A stretch of DNA of 64,000 bases from Variovorax gracilis (GTDB taxonomy: Bacteria; Pseudomonadota; Gammaproteobacteria; Burkholderiales; Burkholderiaceae_C): assembly GCF_030317115.1 (NCBI RefSeq), contig NZ_JASZYF010000004.1:62001-126000 (forward strand), read 5' to 3'. Both the position numbers and the translations under genes were made by a program. This document shows positions 43,727 through 52,749 of this stretch, piece by piece. The notes beneath the pieces are model-generated. The model had not been told where the DNA came from and made no database searches. It saw only the letters and a program-made list of their open reading frames with translations. The first letter of the stretch is position 1, and each line of letters starts with the position of its first letter.

Positions 43727-44824
43727 ATGAACCTGGAGCAAGGCGCCGATCGCGCCACCCCTTTGACCCGGATTATCGATGCCGCGCTGCAGCGCGCCGG
43801 TGGCTGGCTGCCGTTCGACCGCTTCATGGCCATGGCTCTGTACGCACCGGGACTGGGCTATTACGCCAACACCAGCCGCAAATTCGGGCAGATGCCGGAA
43901 TCGGGCAGCGACTTCGTGACCGCGCCCGAACTCACGCCGCTGTTCGGCCGAACGCTTGCAGTGCAGGTGGCCGAGGCACTGGAAAAGACCAACACGGAGG
44001 AGGTCTGGGAATTCGGCGCCGGATCGGGCGCACTCGCTCTCCAGCTGCTCGACGCGCTGGGCGACCGCGTGGCGCGCTACCGCATCGTCGACCTCTCCGG
44101 CACCCTGCGTGAGCGCCAGCAGCACACGCTGGCCAAGCATGCCGGCAAGGTCGAATGGCTGGCCGAACTGCCGGACACGATGCGCGGCGTGGTGGTCGGC
44201 AACGAGGTACTCGACGCGATGCCGGTGCAATTGCTGGTGCGGACGAAGGGCGAGTGGTTCGAGCGCGGCGTGGTGCGCCAAGGTGACGGCTTCGCGTGGG
44301 AAGACCGCCCCACCGAGCTTCGCCCACCGGTCGAGATACAGGGCGCGCACGACTACCTGACCGAGATCCACCCGCAGGCCGAGGCCTTCATCGCCACCCT
44401 GGCGGACCGCTTGAAACAGGGCTCGGCCTTCTTCATCGACTACGGTTTTCCCGAGTCCGAGTACTACCACCCGCAGCGCCACATGGGCACCGTGATGTGC
44501 CATCGCGGCCATCTGGCGGACCCCGACCCGCTGGCGGACGTGGGCGCCAAGGACATCACCGCGCACGTGAACTTCACCGGCGTGGCCGTGGCGGGGCAGG
44601 ACGCCGGCCTCGAGGTTCTGGGCTACTGCAGCCAGGCGAGGTTCCTGCTCAACGCCGGCATCCTGCCGATGCTGGAGCAGGCGTCGCTGGCAGAGCGAAC
44701 GCTGGCGGCGCGGCTGATCCACGAGCACGAGATGGGCGAACTGTTCAAGGTGATCGGCTTTGCCGTGGGCGAGCCCTGGGACGCGATCGGGTTCGCCGAA
44801 GGCGACCGCATGCACACCCTGTGA
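43727..44824 (+). CDS. MidA/NDUFAF7-family SAM-dependent methyltransferase
   Basis: 365 aa. Family features: LGYYANTSRKFGQMPESGSDFVTAPE at the N-terminus, motif I EFGAGSGALALQLLDALG, VVGNEVLDAMPVQLL, and YGFPESEYYHPQRHMGTVMCH. In mitochondria the homologue methylates an arginine of complex I; the bacterial role is less clear but may also concern respiratory complex assembly. Its ATG has no clear ribosome binding site and lies 17 bp from the divergent SDR start, hinting at leaderless or overlapping promoters. Confidence 0.88.
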   Translation: MNLEQGADRATPLTRIIDAALQRAGGWLPFDRFMAMALYAPGLGYYANTSRKFGQMPESGSDFVTAPELTPLFGRTLAVQVAEALEKTNTEEVWEFGAGSGALALQLLDALGDRVARYRIVDLSGTLRERQQHTLAKHAGKVEWLAELPDTMRGVVVGNEVLDAMPVQLLVRTKGEWFERGVVRQGDGFAWEDRPTELRPPVEIQGAHDYLTEIHPQAEAFIATLADRLKQGSAFFIDYGFPESEYYHPQRHMGTVMCHRGHLADPDPLADVGAKDITAHVNFTGVAVAGQDAGLEVLGYCSQARFLLNAGILPMLEQASLAERTLAARLIHEHEMGELFKVIGFAVGEPWDAIGFAEGDRMHTL

Positions 44825-44954
44825 GTCCCTGGGGCCGCAAGAGGCTCGAATAAGCTAGCAACAAACAATTCGTTGGAAATCCACGGACCCGCTTCTAAAG
44901 TGGCCGGTCGCTGCCCGCCATCCGGCCGGGCGAGCCTCACGATGGATTGTTTGG

Positions 44955-45854
44955 ATGACTGCTGTTCTCTCTTCTGACGCCGGTACGCGCAACGCGCCGC
45001 CCCAGCATTTCGAGGTGCGCCCTTTCGACGCGCCGGTGGGGGCCGAAATCGTCGGCCTCGATATCTCGAAACCGATCAACGACGCCGATTTCGCGCGCAT
45101 CCACCGCGCGCACCTCGACCATCACGTGGTCGTGTTCCGCGACCAGCAGGTCACGCCCGCGGACCACGTCGCGTTCAGCCGCCGATTCGGGCCGCTGGAA
45201 ATCCACGTGCTCCACCAGTTCCAGCTCAAGGGTCAGCCCGAGATCCTGATCGTCTCGAACATCAAGGAGAACGGCGAGCCCATCGGCCTGGGCGATGCCG
45301 GCGTCTACTGGCACTCCGACATTTCATACAAGCCCAAGCCCAGCCTCGGCTCGCTGCTGCACGCGCAGGAGCTGCCGAGCCAGGGCGGCGACACACTCTT
45401 CGCCGACCAGCACCTCGCATGGGAGGCGCTCAGTCCCGAGTTGCAGAAGCGCGTCCTGCCGCTGAAGGCGGAACACAGCTATCTTGCCAAGTACGAGGAA
45501 CTGCGTTCCAAGAATCCCTGGCGGCCCAAGCTCTCGCAGGCGCAGATCGACCAGGTCGCGCCTGCCATCCAGCCGGTGGTGCGCACCCATCCTGAAACCG
45601 GCCGCAAGGCGCTGTTCGTCAGTGAGCATTTCACGACGCGCATCGTCGGCCTGCCGCAGGACGAAAGCGATGCGTTGCTCGCCGAGCTGTTCGCGCACAG
45701 CGTGAAGCCGGAGTTCGTGTACCGCCATCAGTGGGCGCCGCACGACCTGGTGTTCTGGGACAACCGCTCGCTGATGCACCTGGCGGCAGGCACGCCCGAT
45801 GAACTCCGCCGCAAGCTCTACCGCACCACGATCGAAGGCGACACGCCGTTCTGA
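44955..45854 (+). CDS. TauD/TfdA-family Fe(II)/2-oxoglutarate dioxygenase
   Basis: 299 aa. It hydroxylates a substrate carbon, typically next to a sulfonate or ether group, with 2-oxoglutarate and oxygen. The iron triad is visible as WHSDIS (His, Asp) and LMHLAAG (distal His), and the 2-OG-binding Arg as RRKLYRTTIEG. It is followed by a NitT/TauT-type ABC importer on the same strand (43 bp gap to the binding protein), so it likely acts on a compound that the importer brings in. Taurine, other sulfonates or an aromatic acid are possible; the substrate is not determinable from sequence. Confidence 0.9.
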   Translation: MTAVLSSDAGTRNAPPQHFEVRPFDAPVGAEIVGLDISKPINDADFARIHRAHLDHHVVVFRDQQVTPADHVAFSRRFGPLEIHVLHQFQLKGQPEILIVSNIKENGEPIGLGDAGVYWHSDISYKPKPSLGSLLHAQELPSQGGDTLFADQHLAWEALSPELQKRVLPLKAEHSYLAKYEELRSKNPWRPKLSQAQIDQVAPAIQPVVRTHPETGRKALFVSEHFTTRIVGLPQDESDALLAELFAHSVKPEFVYRHQWAPHDLVFWDNRSLMHLAAGTPDELRRKLYRTTIEGDTPF

Positions 45855-45896
45855 TCGGACCCGCATCGCAACAAGCCAGACGCAACAAGAAGAACC

Positions 45897-46907
45897 ATGA
45901 ACCGTTTCACACGCAACACCGCCGCACTCATCGCCGGCATCGGCCTGACCCTTGGCAGCATCGCAGCGCATGCCGAAGGCCGCATCCGCATCGCCGAGCA
46001 GTTCGGCATCGTCTATCTGCTGCTCAACGTCGCGCAGGAACAGAAGCTCATCGAGAAGCACGCGAAGGCCGCGGGCGTCGATGCCAAGGTCGAGTGGGTC
46101 AAGCTCTCCGGCGGGTCTGCGGTCAACGATGCGCTGCTCTCGGGCAACATCGAGATCGCCGGTGCTGGTGTCGGGCCGCTGCTGACGCTCTGGGACCGCA
46201 CCTACGGCAAGCAGAACGTGCGCGGCGTGGCATCGCTCGGCAACTTTCCGTACTACCTGGTCAGCAACAACCCGAACGTGAAGACGCTGGGAGACTTCAC
46301 CGACAAGGACCGTATTGCCCTGCCGGCCGTCGGCGTCTCGGTGCAGTCGCGCGTGCTGCAACTGGCCTCCGCCAAGCTCTGGGGCGACAAGGAATTCAAC
46401 AAGCTCGACAAGATCAGCGTGGCGGTGCCGCATCCGGACGCGGCGGCGGCCATCATCAAGGGCGGCACGGAGATCAGCGCGCACTTCGGGAATCCGCCGT
46501 TCCAGGAGCAGGAACTGGCAGGCAATCCGAATGCCCACATCGTGCTCAACTCCTACCAGGTGCTGGGCGGGCCGGCCTCGGCCACGGTGCTCTACGCCAC
46601 CGAGAAGTTCCGCAACGAGAACCCGAAGACCTATCGCGCCTTCCTCGATGCGCTCAACGAGGCTGCGCAATTCGTCACCGCGAATCCGGAGAAGGCAGCG
46701 GACATCTACCTCAAGGTCGGCAACGCCAGGATCGACCGCGACCTGCTGCTGAAGATCATCAGGAACCCCGAGGTGCAGTTCAAGACCACGCCGCAGAACA
46801 CCTATGTGCTGGCCGAATTCATGCACCGGGTGGGCGCCATCAAGAACAAGCCGGCTTCGGTGAAGGACTACTTCTTCGACGACGCCCAGAACACGTCGGG
46901 AAACTGA
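45897..46907 (+). CDS. ABC transporter substrate-binding protein, NitT/TauT family
   Basis: 336-aa periplasmic protein with a signal peptide (cleavage after AAHA, residue about 24). The mature start RIRIAEQFGIVYLLLN, GGSAVNDALLSGNIEIAGAGVGPLLTL and later segments match the NMT1/SsuA-TauA group that binds sulfonates, taurine or related anions. It lies between the dioxygenase and the ATPase/permease genes. The GTG start of the ATPase follows its stop after 2 nt. Confidence 0.91.
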   Translation: MNRFTRNTAALIAGIGLTLGSIAAHAEGRIRIAEQFGIVYLLLNVAQEQKLIEKHAKAAGVDAKVEWVKLSGGSAVNDALLSGNIEIAGAGVGPLLTLWDRTYGKQNVRGVASLGNFPYYLVSNNPNVKTLGDFTDKDRIALPAVGVSVQSRVLQLASAKLWGDKEFNKLDKISVAVPHPDAAAAIIKGGTEISAHFGNPPFQEQELAGNPNAHIVLNSYQVLGGPASATVLYATEKFRNENPKTYRAFLDALNEAAQFVTANPEKAADIYLKVGNARIDRDLLLKIIRNPEVQFKTTPQNTYVLAEFMHRVGAIKNKPASVKDYFFDDAQNTSGN

Positions 46908-46909
46908 GC

Positions 46910-47806
46910 GTGGCCGTGTCGTCGACCTCGGCGGGAATCACCTTGCGCCGGACTTTCGCGGAGACCCCGCTGCGCCATCCGGCGCCCGCCCGATCGGCGT
47001 CCGCCGGGCAGCACGGTGGGCTCGATCCCTTGCTGCAGGTGGACAGCGTCAGTCTCGAATACCGCACGCCCGAACGCCTGGTGCGAGCCACGCACCGCGT
47101 GAGCTTCGACGTGCACGAGGCGGACCGCTTCGTGCTGCTCGGCCCCTCGGGCTGCGGCAAGTCCACGCTGCTGAAAGCGGTCGCCGGCTTCATCCCTCCG
47201 GTGGAAGGCGAGATACGCCTCGACGGCCGGCGCGTGACACAGCCGGGGCCGGACCGCATCGTCGTCTTCCAGGAGTTCGACCAGTTGCCGCCCTGGAAGA
47301 CCGTGCGGCAGAACGTGATGTTTCCGCTGCGCGCCTCCGGCACGCTCGGTCGGAAAGAAGCCGAGGAGCGCGCCTTGCACTACCTCGACAAGGTCGGCCT
47401 CGCCAAATTCGCCGACGTGCATCCGCACCAGCTTTCGGGAGGCATGAAGCAGCGCGTGGCCATTGCGCGCGCGCTGGCGATGCAGCCGCGCGTGCTGCTG
47501 ATGGACGAGCCGTTCGCCGCGCTCGACGCGCTCACCCGCCGCAAGATGCAGGAGGAACTGCTCGCGCTGTGGGAGGAGGTGCGCTTCACGCTCCTGTTCG
47601 TGACGCATTCGATCGAGGAAGCGCTGGTGGTCGGCAACCGCGTGGCGCTGTTGTCGCCGCATCCGGGCCGCATGCGTGCCGAGATCAACAGCCACGGCTT
47701 CAACCAGGACAGCCTGGGCGCGGGTGACTTCCAGGCCACGGCGCAGCGCATCCACCGCCTGCTGTTCGAAGAGGCGGAACCTGCGCAAGAGGCGACCACT
47801 GCATGA
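46910..47806 (+). CDS. ABC transporter ATP-binding protein (SsuB/TauB-like)
   Basis: 298 aa with a GTG start at 46910, 2 nt after the binding-protein stop. Walker A GPSGCGKST near residue 78, a Q-loop region around VVFQEFDQLPPW, the signature LSGGMKQRVAIARAL, Walker B LLMDEPFAALD and switch His FVTHSIEEAL. An N-terminal Ala/Arg-rich stretch of about 40 residues precedes the core; a later start is possible. It powers the permease encoded next. The longer in-frame reading that begins inside the binding-protein gene is a shadow. Confidence 0.93.
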   Translation: MAVSSTSAGITLRRTFAETPLRHPAPARSASAGQHGGLDPLLQVDSVSLEYRTPERLVRATHRVSFDVHEADRFVLLGPSGCGKSTLLKAVAGFIPPVEGEIRLDGRRVTQPGPDRIVVFQEFDQLPPWKTVRQNVMFPLRASGTLGRKEAEERALHYLDKVGLAKFADVHPHQLSGGMKQRVAIARALAMQPRVLLMDEPFAALDALTRRKMQEELLALWEEVRFTLLFVTHSIEEALVVGNRVALLSPHPGRMRAEINSHGFNQDSLGAGDFQATAQRIHRLLFEEAEPAQEATTA

Positions 47807-48672
47807 CGAGCGCCAATCCACCCATCCGGGCCGAGTACGAACTGCCGCTCGAGCCCTTCACCGCCTTGCCCGTCGAGAGGCCGCTGCCGGCCGCCTCGCG
47901 CCTCTGGGCGCAGGGCTGGTTGCGCAAGGGCCTGATCCTGTGCGTGCTGGCGGCCCTCTGGGAGCTTGCCGCACGCTGGCAGGACAACGATCTCCTGCTG
48001 CCCACCTTTACCGCCACCGTGCAGGCGCTGGTCCAGGGGCTGGCCAGCGGTGAGCTGATCGACAAGGTCCGCATCTCGCTGGTCGTGCTGCTGCAAGGCT
48101 ATGTCGCGGGTGTGGTGCTGGCCTTTGCGCTGACCACGCTCGCGGTGTCGACGCGCATCGGCCGCGACCTGCTGGATACGCTGACCTCGATGTTCAACCC
48201 GCTGCCGGCCATCGCGCTGCTGCCGCTGGCGCTGCTGTGGTTCGGCCTGGGCCGCGGCAGCCTGGTCTTCGTGCTGATCCATTCGGTGCTGTGGCCGCTG
48301 GCACTCAACACCTACGCCGGGTTCCAGGGCGTACCGGAGACCTTGCGCATGGCCGGCCGCAACTACGGCCTGACGGGGCTGCGCTACGTGCTGCAGATCC
48401 TCGTGCCGGCGGCGCTGCCGTCGATCCTGTCGGGGCTCAAGATCGGCTGGGCCTTTGCCTGGCGCACGCTGATCGCGGCCGAACTCGTGTTCGGCGCTTC
48501 GTCGGGGCAGGGCGGGCTGGGCTGGTACATCTTCCAGAACCGCAACGAGCTCTACACCGACCGTGTGTTTGCCGGCCTGGCGATGGTCGTGCTGATCGGT
48601 CTGCTGGTGGAGAACCTGGGATTTGCCACCCTGGAGCGCCTGACCGTCCGGCGCTGGGGTCAACAACGCTAG
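47803..48672 (+). CDS. ABC transporter permease (SsuC/TauC-like)
   Basis: 289-aa membrane protein with about six transmembrane helices. The EAA-type loop is seen in PETLRMAGRNYGLTGLRYVLQILVPAALP. The start overlaps the ATPase stop by 4 nt. It completes the dioxygenase-binding protein-ATPase-permease operon. A single permease gene in this class normally works as a homodimer. Confidence 0.92.
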   Translation: MTSANPPIRAEYELPLEPFTALPVERPLPAASRLWAQGWLRKGLILCVLAALWELAARWQDNDLLLPTFTATVQALVQGLASGELIDKVRISLVVLLQGYVAGVVLAFALTTLAVSTRIGRDLLDTLTSMFNPLPAIALLPLALLWFGLGRGSLVFVLIHSVLWPLALNTYAGFQGVPETLRMAGRNYGLTGLRYVLQILVPAALPSILSGLKIGWAFAWRTLIAAELVFGASSGQGGLGWYIFQNRNELYTDRVFAGLAMVVLIGLLVENLGFATLERLTVRRWGQQR

Positions 48673-48712
48673 TGCATGGGCGAGCCGTGGGGGTGGGTTC
48701 TAATCCCTCCCC

Positions 48713-49495
48713 ATGAGCCTCCACTTTTCGCCCGAAGAAGACCTGCGCGTCGCCCACGCGCTGGCCGATGGGGCGGCAGCGCATTCGCTGCGCCTCTTCC
48801 GCACCCCGCTCGACATCATCGCCAAGGCCGACGAAAGCCCGGTCACGCAGGCCGACCGCGCCGCCGAGACCGCGATGCGCGAGATCCTCACCGCCGAACG
48901 CCCGGCCGACGGCATCTTCGGCGAGGAACATGGCCAGGAGCGCATCGACTCTGAGCGCATCTGGGTGCTCGACCCCATCGACGGCACGCGCAGCTTCATC
49001 ACCGGCTCGCCGCTGTGGGGCACGCTGATCGCGCTGGTTCGCGGCGGCCGTGTCGAGCTGGGCATGGTCGACATGCCGGTGCTCGGCGAGCGTTGGATCG
49101 GCCAGGCCGGCATCGGCGCGCAGCGCAACGGGCAGCCCGTGCGCGTGCGGGACTGCAAGACGATCGCGGAGGCGCGCATCGTCACCACCTCGCCGGACAT
49201 CTTCAACGCAGCCGACTGGCAGGCCTTCGACCGGCTGAGCCGCCAGTGTGCGATGCGCCGTTTCGGCGGCGACTGCTACGGCTACGCCCAACTGGCCGGC
49301 GGCACCATCGACCTGGTGGTCGAGACCGGCCTGCAGCCCTACGACTACCTCGGTCCAACCGGCTTGATCGAGGCCGCGGGCGGCGTCGTGACCGACTGGG
49401 AAGGCCGCCCGCTCGGCCTGGAAGCCAACGCGCGCGTGGTCGCGGCCGCAACCCCCGAACTTCACCGACAGGCGCTGGCCCTTCTTGCGGCCTAA
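48713..49495 (+). CDS. hisN: Histidinol-phosphatase, inositol-monophosphatase fold (HisN)
   Basis: 260 aa. IMPase-family metal site: GEEHGQE, LDPIDGTRSFITG and YDYLGPTGLIEAAGGVVTDW. The DGTRSFITGSPLWGTLIAL form is the HisN subgroup, which dephosphorylates histidinol phosphate in histidine synthesis; related members act on inositol or other phosphates, so the assignment is probable rather than certain. It is 9 nt upstream of the DUF2905 gene on the same strand, and a ROK kinase follows. Confidence 0.88.
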   Translation: MSLHFSPEEDLRVAHALADGAAAHSLRLFRTPLDIIAKADESPVTQADRAAETAMREILTAERPADGIFGEEHGQERIDSERIWVLDPIDGTRSFITGSPLWGTLIALVRGGRVELGMVDMPVLGERWIGQAGIGAQRNGQPVRVRDCKTIAEARIVTTSPDIFNAADWQAFDRLSRQCAMRRFGGDCYGYAQLAGGTIDLVVETGLQPYDYLGPTGLIEAAGGVVTDWEGRPLGLEANARVVAAATPELHRQALALLAA

Positions 49496-49504
49496 ACTGC
49501 ACCC

Positions 49505-49699
49505 ATGATTCGCTGGCTGATCGTCGTTGTTCTGGCCCTGGTGCTGATGAGCGGGCTCACTGCCTGGTTGCGGCGTTTCGGCTTCGGGCGGCTGCCCGGC
49601 GATTTCGAGTTTCGTGCCTTCGGGCGCGAATGGCAGCTGCCGATCGCGAGTACCGTCGTGCTCAGCATGATCGCGGCACTGATTGCACGATGGATCTGA
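49505..49699 (+). CDS. DUF2905 small membrane protein
   Basis: 64 aa. A hydrophobic N-terminal helix (residues 3-20), the conserved FGRLPGDFEF centre and a second membrane helix (IASTVVLSMIAALIARW) match the DUF2905 family. Function unknown. It is packed between hisN and the ROK kinase with gaps of 9 and 4 nt. Confidence 0.88.
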   Translation: MIRWLIVVVLALVLMSGLTAWLRRFGFGRLPGDFEFRAFGREWQLPIASTVVLSMIAALIARWI

Positions 49700-49703
49700 C
49701 CGG

Positions 49704-50630
49704 ATGAGAGCCTGCGTCGATATCGGCGGCACCAAGGTGGCCGTGAGCCTTTCCGCCGACAGCGCGTCGCCGCTGATCGGTCGCCGCAGCGAGCCGACCG
49801 CCAAGACCGGGGACAACGATGCGGTCGCGGTGCAGATCATGCGGCTGGTCGACGAGATCTGTGCGGAGCAGCACATCGACAGCGCCACGATCGATCGCGT
49901 CGGTGTGTCGTCCGCCGGCCCTTTCGAACTGCGCGACGGCCTCGTCGAACTCGCCACCCCCAACATCTGCGGCGGCATCGCCGGCCCCGCGCGCGGCCTT
50001 CCCAACGAGTGGATGACCGCGCTGCTGGAAGCGCCGCTGGCACGCCGGTTCGCCCATGTGCGGGTCGAGAACGACGCCGTCGCCGCGCTCGAAGCCGAGC
50101 GGCGCTGGGGTGCGCTCCAGGGAAGCGACCACTGCGCCTACGTCACCTGGAGCACGGGCGTCGGCGTCGGGCTGTGCGTCGAAGGGCGGGTGCTGCGCGG
50201 CAAGAACGGCAATGCCGGGCACGCGGGCCACAGCTTCGTCGTCGACGGTGATGCCAATGCGTTGTGCGGCTGCGGCAACGTGGGCGACGTCGAAGGGCTG
50301 GCCGCAGGCAATGCGATCGCCCGGCGTTTCGGCCATCCCGCGGCCCACCTGTTCGCAGGCGCGGCGCGCGGCGACCCGGAAGCCCTGGCGACGACCGATG
50401 CGTTGTGCCGGGTGATGGGCCGCATGCTCTACAACCTGATCGCGACGCTGGACCTCGAGCGCATCAGCCTCGGTGGCAGCGTGTTCTGGAACAACCGCGA
50501 TTTCCTTCTGCCCCGGCTGCAGGCGCAGATCGACGGCAAGCTCACGGCGCTCACCCGTGGCGCGGTGCTCGTGCCCGCTGGTTTGGGCGACACGGTCGGC
50601 GACTACGGCGCACTGGCCCTGCTGGACTGA
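49704..50630 (+). CDS. ROK-family sugar kinase
   Basis: 308 aa from MRACVDIGGTK. N-terminal phosphate-binding DIGGTKVAVSL, the catalytic-site region VRVENDAVAALEAE, a TWSTGVGVGLCVEGRVLRG strand, and the zinc-binding cluster in GHAGHSFVVDGDANALCGCGN mark it as a ROK hexose or N-acetylhexosamine kinase. The exact sugar (glucose, fructose, GlcNAc or ManNAc) is not clear. It ends 8 bp before the convergent MocR gene. Confidence 0.88.
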   Translation: MRACVDIGGTKVAVSLSADSASPLIGRRSEPTAKTGDNDAVAVQIMRLVDEICAEQHIDSATIDRVGVSSAGPFELRDGLVELATPNICGGIAGPARGLPNEWMTALLEAPLARRFAHVRVENDAVAALEAERRWGALQGSDHCAYVTWSTGVGVGLCVEGRVLRGKNGNAGHAGHSFVVDGDANALCGCGNVGDVEGLAAGNAIARRFGHPAAHLFAGAARGDPEALATTDALCRVMGRMLYNLIATLDLERISLGGSVFWNNRDFLLPRLQAQIDGKLTALTRGAVLVPAGLGDTVGDYGALALLD

Positions 50631-50637
50631 GGCCGGC

Positions 50638-52116
50638 TCAGGCCGCCTTGCGTTCCGGCGTGGTGTCCTTGGGCTGCGCCGCGGTGCATTCCCCGACGAT
50701 CGCCCCCAGCCTTCGCAGGCCCGCATCGATCGCATCGTCGTAAGGCCAGCCGCAGTTGATGCGCAGGAAGTGGTCGAAGCGCGAGGAGTTGGAAAAGAGA
50801 GTCCCCGGCGCCACCAGGATCCGCTCGCGCAGGGCGGCATCGAACACCGTGGCAGATGACAGCCGCTCCGGCAGTTCCACCCATAGTTGCAGGCCGCCGG
50901 GCGGCAGGTTCAGCCGCGTACCGGCAGGAAAGTGCGCCGCAATCGCATCTGCCGTGCGCTCGCGCTGCACCTGAAGCCGTTCGCGCAGGCGGCGCAAATG
51001 CCGGTCGTAGGCGCCGGTGCCCATGTACTCGCCGGCCGCGCATTGCGCGAGTTCCTCGTTGCTGCGCGTCTGGGTGTACTTGAGCATCTCGACCCGCCCG
51101 TGCCAGCGGCCGGCCGAGATCCAGCCGAGCCGCAGCCCTGGCGCCAGCACCTTGTGCAGCGAGGCGCAGTGGATCACGTTGCCCGTGCGGTCCCATGACT
51201 TGACCGCCCGCGGCGGCGCATCGGCATCGAGCAGTTCGCTGTAGGTATCGTCCTCGATGAGCGCGATGGCGTGCCGCTCGCACAGTTCCACCAGCCGCTG
51301 CTTGTGAGCGTCGGGCATCACGCTGCCCAGCGGGTTCTGCAGATGCGGCACGACGACCACCGCCTTGATGTGGCCGTAGGCCTCGATCGCCATCTCCAGC
51401 GCCTCGACCGACAGGCCGGTCTGCGGGCTGGTCGGGATCTCGAGCGCGCGCATGCCCAGGCTTTCGAGCACCTGGAGCAAGCCGTAGAAGGTCGGCGATT
51501 CGACGGCCACCGTGTCGCCCGGCTGGGCCACTGCGCGCAACGCGAGGTTCAGGGCCTCGATGCAGCCGTTGGTCACCAGCACTTCTTCAGGCGCGAGGGT
51601 CATGCCCACGCGCAGGCCGCGCCGCGCTGCGGCTTCGCGCAAGGGCGTGCGGGCGCGCGAAGGCGCCGCCGTGGTCAGCAGGTTGGGTCGCTGACGCAGC
51701 ATGCGCACCATGACGGCGCGCAGGGCTTCTGCGGGATAAAGCTCCGGTGCGCCGCGTGCCATCGAAAAGTCGACTTGCACCTCGCCTTGGCGCCGGCGGG
51801 CCACGAAGTCCGAGACCTTGGAGTGAATGCCGACGTACTGCGCCGGGTCGGGCGCCACATCGGCGACGGGTTCGTCCATGGTCGCGATCGCGAGCCGGCG
51901 CGGCCGCCGCACGAAGTAGCCCGAGCGGTCGCGCGCTTCCACCCAGCCTTCGCTTTCCAGGGCGCGGCAGAACTGCAGCGCGGTCGAGAGACTGATGCCG
52001 TGCTGGCGCATCAGGCTGCGCAGCGAGGGCAGCTTGTCACCTGGCTTGAGCGAGCCCGCCCGGATCGCGTCCAGGTAGTGCGTGGCCAGTTGCCGGTAGA
52101 GCGGTGGCGAGTCCAT
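50638..52116 (-). CDS. MocR-type regulator (GntR DNA-binding plus aminotransferase-like domain)
   Basis: 492 aa. An N-terminal winged helix of the GntR type (residues 1-75; YLDAIRAGSLKPGDKLPSLR, STALQFCRALESEGWVEAR) is fused to a fold-type-I PLP aminotransferase domain (about 120-480; NGCIEALNLALRAV, IEDDTYSELLDAD, and the Lys in CASLHKVLAPGLRLGW). Such proteins sense PLP or amines and amino acids and regulate neighbouring genes. Direct and inverted repeats of a CAGATGCA element lie in the 180-bp region shared with the divergent DUF2917 gene. Confidence 0.92.
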   Translation of the reverse strand: MDSPPLYRQLATHYLDAIRAGSLKPGDKLPSLRSLMRQHGISLSTALQFCRALESEGWVEARDRSGYFVRRPRRLAIATMDEPVADVAPDPAQYVGIHSKVSDFVARRRQGEVQVDFSMARGAPELYPAEALRAVMVRMLRQRPNLLTTAAPSRARTPLREAAARRGLRVGMTLAPEEVLVTNGCIEALNLALRAVAQPGDTVAVESPTFYGLLQVLESLGMRALEIPTSPQTGLSVEALEMAIEAYGHIKAVVVVPHLQNPLGSVMPDAHKQRLVELCERHAIALIEDDTYSELLDADAPPRAVKSWDRTGNVIHCASLHKVLAPGLRLGWISAGRWHGRVEMLKYTQTRSNEELAQCAAGEYMGTGAYDRHLRRLRERLQVQRERTADAIAAHFPAGTRLNLPPGGLQLWVELPERLSSATVFDAALRERILVAPGTLFSNSSRFDHFLRINCGWPYDDAIDAGLRRLGAIVGECTAAQPKDTTPERKAA

Positions 52117-52148
52117 GCGGTCGATGCTCCCCCAGCCGGAGCGGCGAA

Positions 52149-52193
52149 AACAGATGCAGATAGAAGGAAAAAGACCATAACAGATGCATCTGT
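52149..52193. promoter_or_regulatory. Candidate MocR operator: direct repeats and a palindrome
   Basis: AACAGATGCA occurs at 52149-52158 and 52179-52188, exactly 30 bp (about three helical turns) apart in the same orientation. The second copy is part of the perfect palindrome ACAGATGCATCTGT (52180-52193). In addition ATAACAG (52177) and CTGTTAT (52201) are inverted. Such repeats are typical MocR operators, and the site lies 33-77 bp upstream of the regulator start. Confidence 0.72.
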
Positions 52194-52295
52194 GGCGCGA
52201 CTGTTATGCCTGCAAATGCCCATTGTTGTGCCTGTTTTCAAGACAGTCGACTGCCTACGATGAAGTCATCCCGACCAGTCCAAAGAGGTGTTCCG

Positions 52296-52619
52296 ATGAC
52301 GACCGAGCTTCCTGAAATCACATGCCTTCAACCGGGCCAGAGCCTGCGCGTGGCCGTCGACGCGGGCTCCGCGCTGCTCGTCGCGCGAGGCTGCGTGAGC
52401 GTGGTGTCGCCGCCCTCGTGGTTCGGCGAGACGGTGTTCACCGCCAGGGCCACGCTGGACGAGGGCGAGGTCTACGTGTCCGAGCATGGCGGCTGGGTGG
52501 AGGTCTCGGCCCTGTCGCCCGCGCAGGTGCGCGGCCTGCCCCGCGCCGCGACCGTGGCGCCGACGGCCCCTTCCCGCATCGCGCGGCTCGTGCAACTCCT
52601 CGTCGGCAACGCGGCCTGA
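52296..52619 (+). CDS. DUF2917 family protein
   Basis: 107 aa from MTTELPEITC at 52296, with AGAGG 7 nt upstream. Cupin-like short beta pattern: CLQPGQSLRVAVDAGSALLVARGCVSVV, then EGEVYVSEHGGWVEV, as in DUF2917 proteins of beta-proteobacteria. Function unknown. It is divergent from the MocR gene and shares its repeat-bearing promoter region, making it the obvious candidate target of that regulator. Confidence 0.83.
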   Translation: MTTELPEITCLQPGQSLRVAVDAGSALLVARGCVSVVSPPSWFGETVFTARATLDEGEVYVSEHGGWVEVSALSPAQVRGLPRAATVAPTAPSRIARLVQLLVGNAA

Positions 52620-52749
52620 CGGAGCGTGTGAACTGCGTCACATCGGGGACGCGAACTGCTTACTCGTCGCCAGCGAGGTCAGTGCCTACATTCAGGGTCA
52701 TGGGGCGCGTGAACCTGCCGGGCGCCCCGGACCCAAGTGGAGCCCGCTC

